64,000 nucleotides of DNA from Hormiphora californensis. Taxonomy: Eukaryota; Ctenophora; Tentaculata; Cydippida; Pleurobrachiidae. The position numbers and the translations under genes are program-made. Positions within the stretch are counted from its first letter, which is position 1, and each line of letters starts with the position of its first letter. The notes under the pieces were generated by a model. It was not told where the DNA came from and searched no databases. It saw nothing but the letters and a program-made list of their open reading frames with translations. Where the stretch lies: positions 5,881,715-5,945,714 of the forward strand of contig CM035362.1 of assembly GCA_020137815.1 (NCBI GenBank). The letters are read 5' to 3'. This document shows, in pieces, positions 61,749-64,000 of this stretch.

Positions 61749-62627
61749 CCTCCACAAAATATATATTCGATGATGAGTATGTACCACTAACGGGGTAAGT
61801 TGAATAACTTAACAAGAGCTGTTATCATTTTATAGATGAATATATCATTGCATATGTGTGACTTACTCATGTTTATGTATCGATTTATTCTTTTATTAAA
61901 ATGAATACATTATAGAGATACAGCTCAATGCAACATATTAGTATAAACATGTTAGACATGATTGGTTACTCATGTTCCTATGATATATCACGTTGTATAA
62001 GTGATTGATACATATGTGGCCAATTAGAAATTGATATGAAACCAAATGGACATAAGCTTTATTTAGGTTGGATAACTAAGCAAATTGGAACACTAAAACA
62101 CTTTTAACGTTATGATTCGTTTCGTTTAATATTTAAGACTCGTCAGCTTTTTTTTGTAGTTTTGAAAACTTCAGCGCATTCCCAAAAGTGTCTTGAAGTT
62201 AATGGACCAGAAGGAACTTTATAACGTATCAAACTATCAAGGTTACTTACTTACTCAATAATTCAACATCTAAACAATTCTCGCACTTATCCAAATGAAT
62301 ATCAAGCCTTAACAATTCCTTTAAATACTAATAAACTATCTATAGCTATAATCTTCCTCAAATACAATGGCCCTATATTCCTAACAAGGAATCCCGTTAG
62401 CAAGTGCAGGCAAAGCTGTCGAAATACAATCAATAATCCTTTTTGTATGGACATATTAGAGCTGGTATATATCGACTATTGATAGCTGGTATATATCGAC
62501 TTCAAGAATATATTGTGACACTAAAAGATCAAAATATGTTCCTTTTAGGGCTGCAAATTGCTGTTGTCCGCAGAATTCAGAATTGACCTATCAATAAATA
62601 TCTAAAGGAACACACGCCATCGCCAGG
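61749..62627. other. AT-rich interval without a recognised feature
   Basis: Only a small duplication GAGCTGGTATATATCGAC / ATAGCTGGTATATATCGAC at 62460-62500. Confidence 0.5.
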
Positions 62628-62768
62628 AAAGGAAGTACAAAGAGCGTGAGAAGTAAACAACCAATCAGAGCTCGTTATTTAGGTCACGTGACTGGTTATC
62701 AGCCAATCAGGGACCAGTATTTCCTGGTTCGGTCGGTTCCTGAAAGGAAGTACAAAGAGCGTGAGAAG
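62628..62768. mobile_element. MITE-A with a perfect 26-bp direct repeat
   Basis: A 5'-truncated MITE-A (about 62654-62742, ending GGTCGGTTCCTG) lies between identical 26-bp copies beginning AAAGGAAGTACAAAGAGCG (62628-62653 and 62743-62768). Confidence 0.9.
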
Positions 62769-62917
62769 CAAGGAAAATATTGCTTCTTCCCGTTACCTAT
62801 GTAAAAGCCCCCCCCCCCTCCTCCTGGGTCCCTATAATTTATATCTCAAAGAAATTGGTGACATGTGCCCCAAGTGTGTCCGTATAAATGCAACAGCAAT
62901 ATGATTACATACAATAC

Positions 62918-63035
62918 AGTTGGACCCCGATTTACCAGGATACTAGGAAAGGGATTGGGAGTTTGCCCGGTAAATCGGGGTTAAAAACCTAATGTCCTAT
63001 ATATCGGGGGAATGTACCGGTGAATTGGGGCCCAA
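62918..63035. mobile_element. Foldback element, family C
   Basis: CAGTTGGACCCCGATTTACC ... CCGGTAAATCGGGGTT and GGTGAATTGGGGCCCAACTG. Confidence 0.75.
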
Positions 63036-63319
63036 CTGGTGCAACTGCAGTATTAGGCTTTGCATATATTAGGCTCGGGCCTCGTGGGGTATTATATGGT
63101 ATATGTAGTAAACGGCATATAATTGTGTCTATATTTAGGTCACAAATTAATGCATAAAATTTACGAAAGATATTCGGTAATGATTGTGGAAACTATATTT
63201 GCCCTCCCCACGTCTTTGTTCTAAAAGTTACGGTCTTTTAAAGCAAGTATTGCTAATTTTAAAGGCACAAAACGGAAACCGTGTTGTTATTTGTTGCCAT
63301 GCTACGCAGTCTGTCTGTT

Positions 63320-64000
63320 TAAGCACTTAAAGCGCTTACGCTCGCCCTTCGGGCTCGCGTAAGCTCACACCGGGCCTTCGGTGTTGACAGACAAGGAACA
63401 TGTCAAGTTATTTGCCTTACTCGGGTTAGAACATAAAAAGTTGTTATATACTTAGTTCAACTAATATAGAGTTCGAAAGAACTGAAAACTGTTCTACAGA
63501 ACGATCTGTAGATCTAAGAACTAAGAAGCTAAGATTTTTAGTAAGTTACTAAGAAGCTAATTTGTCGCGTCATTTGAGAGTTAAGTGGTTTAAAATCCTG
63601 TCATTTAACCCCCCCATTTTACTTTGGAGACGAGACTATAATATTCTGCAATGAACCTCAAAAAACGACATTACGTTCAAGAAATGCACTCATATTGAAC
63701 TGAATTTTGGAACCAAAAGACTCGACGATCACTATCAGGGGACATAATACGGGGGACTACGAGGGGGAAATGGACATGTCAGGCAATGATCTGGTATCGG
63801 CTCTTTCAAACAAGACCCGGCCCACGCGGCCCTTCCATTGGAAAATTCATGGGAATTGTCGGGTGCAAACACAGAGGGTTGCGGGAAGTGCCAAGTAAAG
63901 GCATCCACATGATGCATATGATGAGACAGAGCTGCGATGGAATTAAACCCTATGCGCGATTCCTATAATATATGCAGTGCCTGCACTAATCACACTTGCC
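63320..64000. other. TTCG-loop hairpins, then sequence without a recognised gene
   Basis: GCTTACGCTCGCCCTTCGGG with CTCGCGTAAGC and CACCGGGCCTTCGGTG form two adjacent TTCG-capped hairpins (63335-63390). Short open frames at 63707-63968 have no family or splice support. Confidence 0.5.

Noticed and set aside
61077-61790. 237-codon repetitive protein (LQHHGSLQKEP units)
   Set aside because: A 33-bp minisatellite is open by arithmetic in several frames; nothing else supports a gene.
63707-63968. Overlapping short frames at the right end
   Set aside because: Three overlapping frames on two strands, none with a family or splice signal; could be part of an exon continuing outside, but I cannot support it.

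Overview
The window is nuclear DNA of an invertebrate animal. It has GT-AG introns, small exons, C2H2/PR-SET, ankyrin-armadillo, M16 peptidase and GPCR genes, AATAAA poly(A) signals, a tRNA-derived SINE and very many short inverted-repeat transposons, (TC)n tracts and minisatellites. There are no bacterial features. I recall that minisatellites lying across exon-intron boundaries were reported in amphioxus. Together with the family content this makes a cephalochordate a reasonable guess, but I cannot prove it. A 100-N gap at 34498-34597 shows this is a scaffold.

Layout. (1) 303-905, minus: two exons of a signal-peptide/one-TM protein, truncated at the window edge, divergent from the next gene. 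(2) 2443-21870, plus: a 26-exon ankyrin + armadillo gene (ANKAR-like), rebuilt with consistent splice phases to 941 residues. Its 7.8-kb intron region (5400-13248) holds a 4-kb inverted-repeat structure. (3) 22593-33758, minus, convergent with (2): a 24-exon insulin-degrading-enzyme-like M16 zinc peptidase with a signal peptide. (4) 33759-36692: CT-rich and poor-quality sequence around the gap. (5) 36693-50818, plus: a 13-exon PR/SET + C2H2 zinc-finger (PRDM-family) gene. Its introns carry a 925-bp palindrome, a 900-bp TIR element, an unidentified ORF (39357-39763) and, on the opposite strand, an intronless GPCR gene (48186-49166). (6) 53243-54994, minus: a second GPCR gene with a signal-peptide exon and three apparent single-base frame breaks. 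(7) 54995-64000: about 9 kb with no gene I can support, filled with foldback elements, a Helitron-like end, microsatellites and a 33-bp minisatellite.

The most striking property is common to all the multi-exon genes. Exon edges, together with their donor or acceptor sites, are repeatedly duplicated, either as tandem minisatellites or as long direct repeats flanking a short palindromic MITE. The extreme cases are about 27 tandem copies of an acceptor fused to the first bases of an exon (16455-17353) and about 7 tandem copies of an exon end + donor + MITE (3260-4259). This gives many decoy splice sites and looks like a genome-wide process acting at splice junctions. The genes themselves are unrelated in function (scaffold/repeat protein, peptidase, transcription factor, receptors); nothing suggests a pathway.
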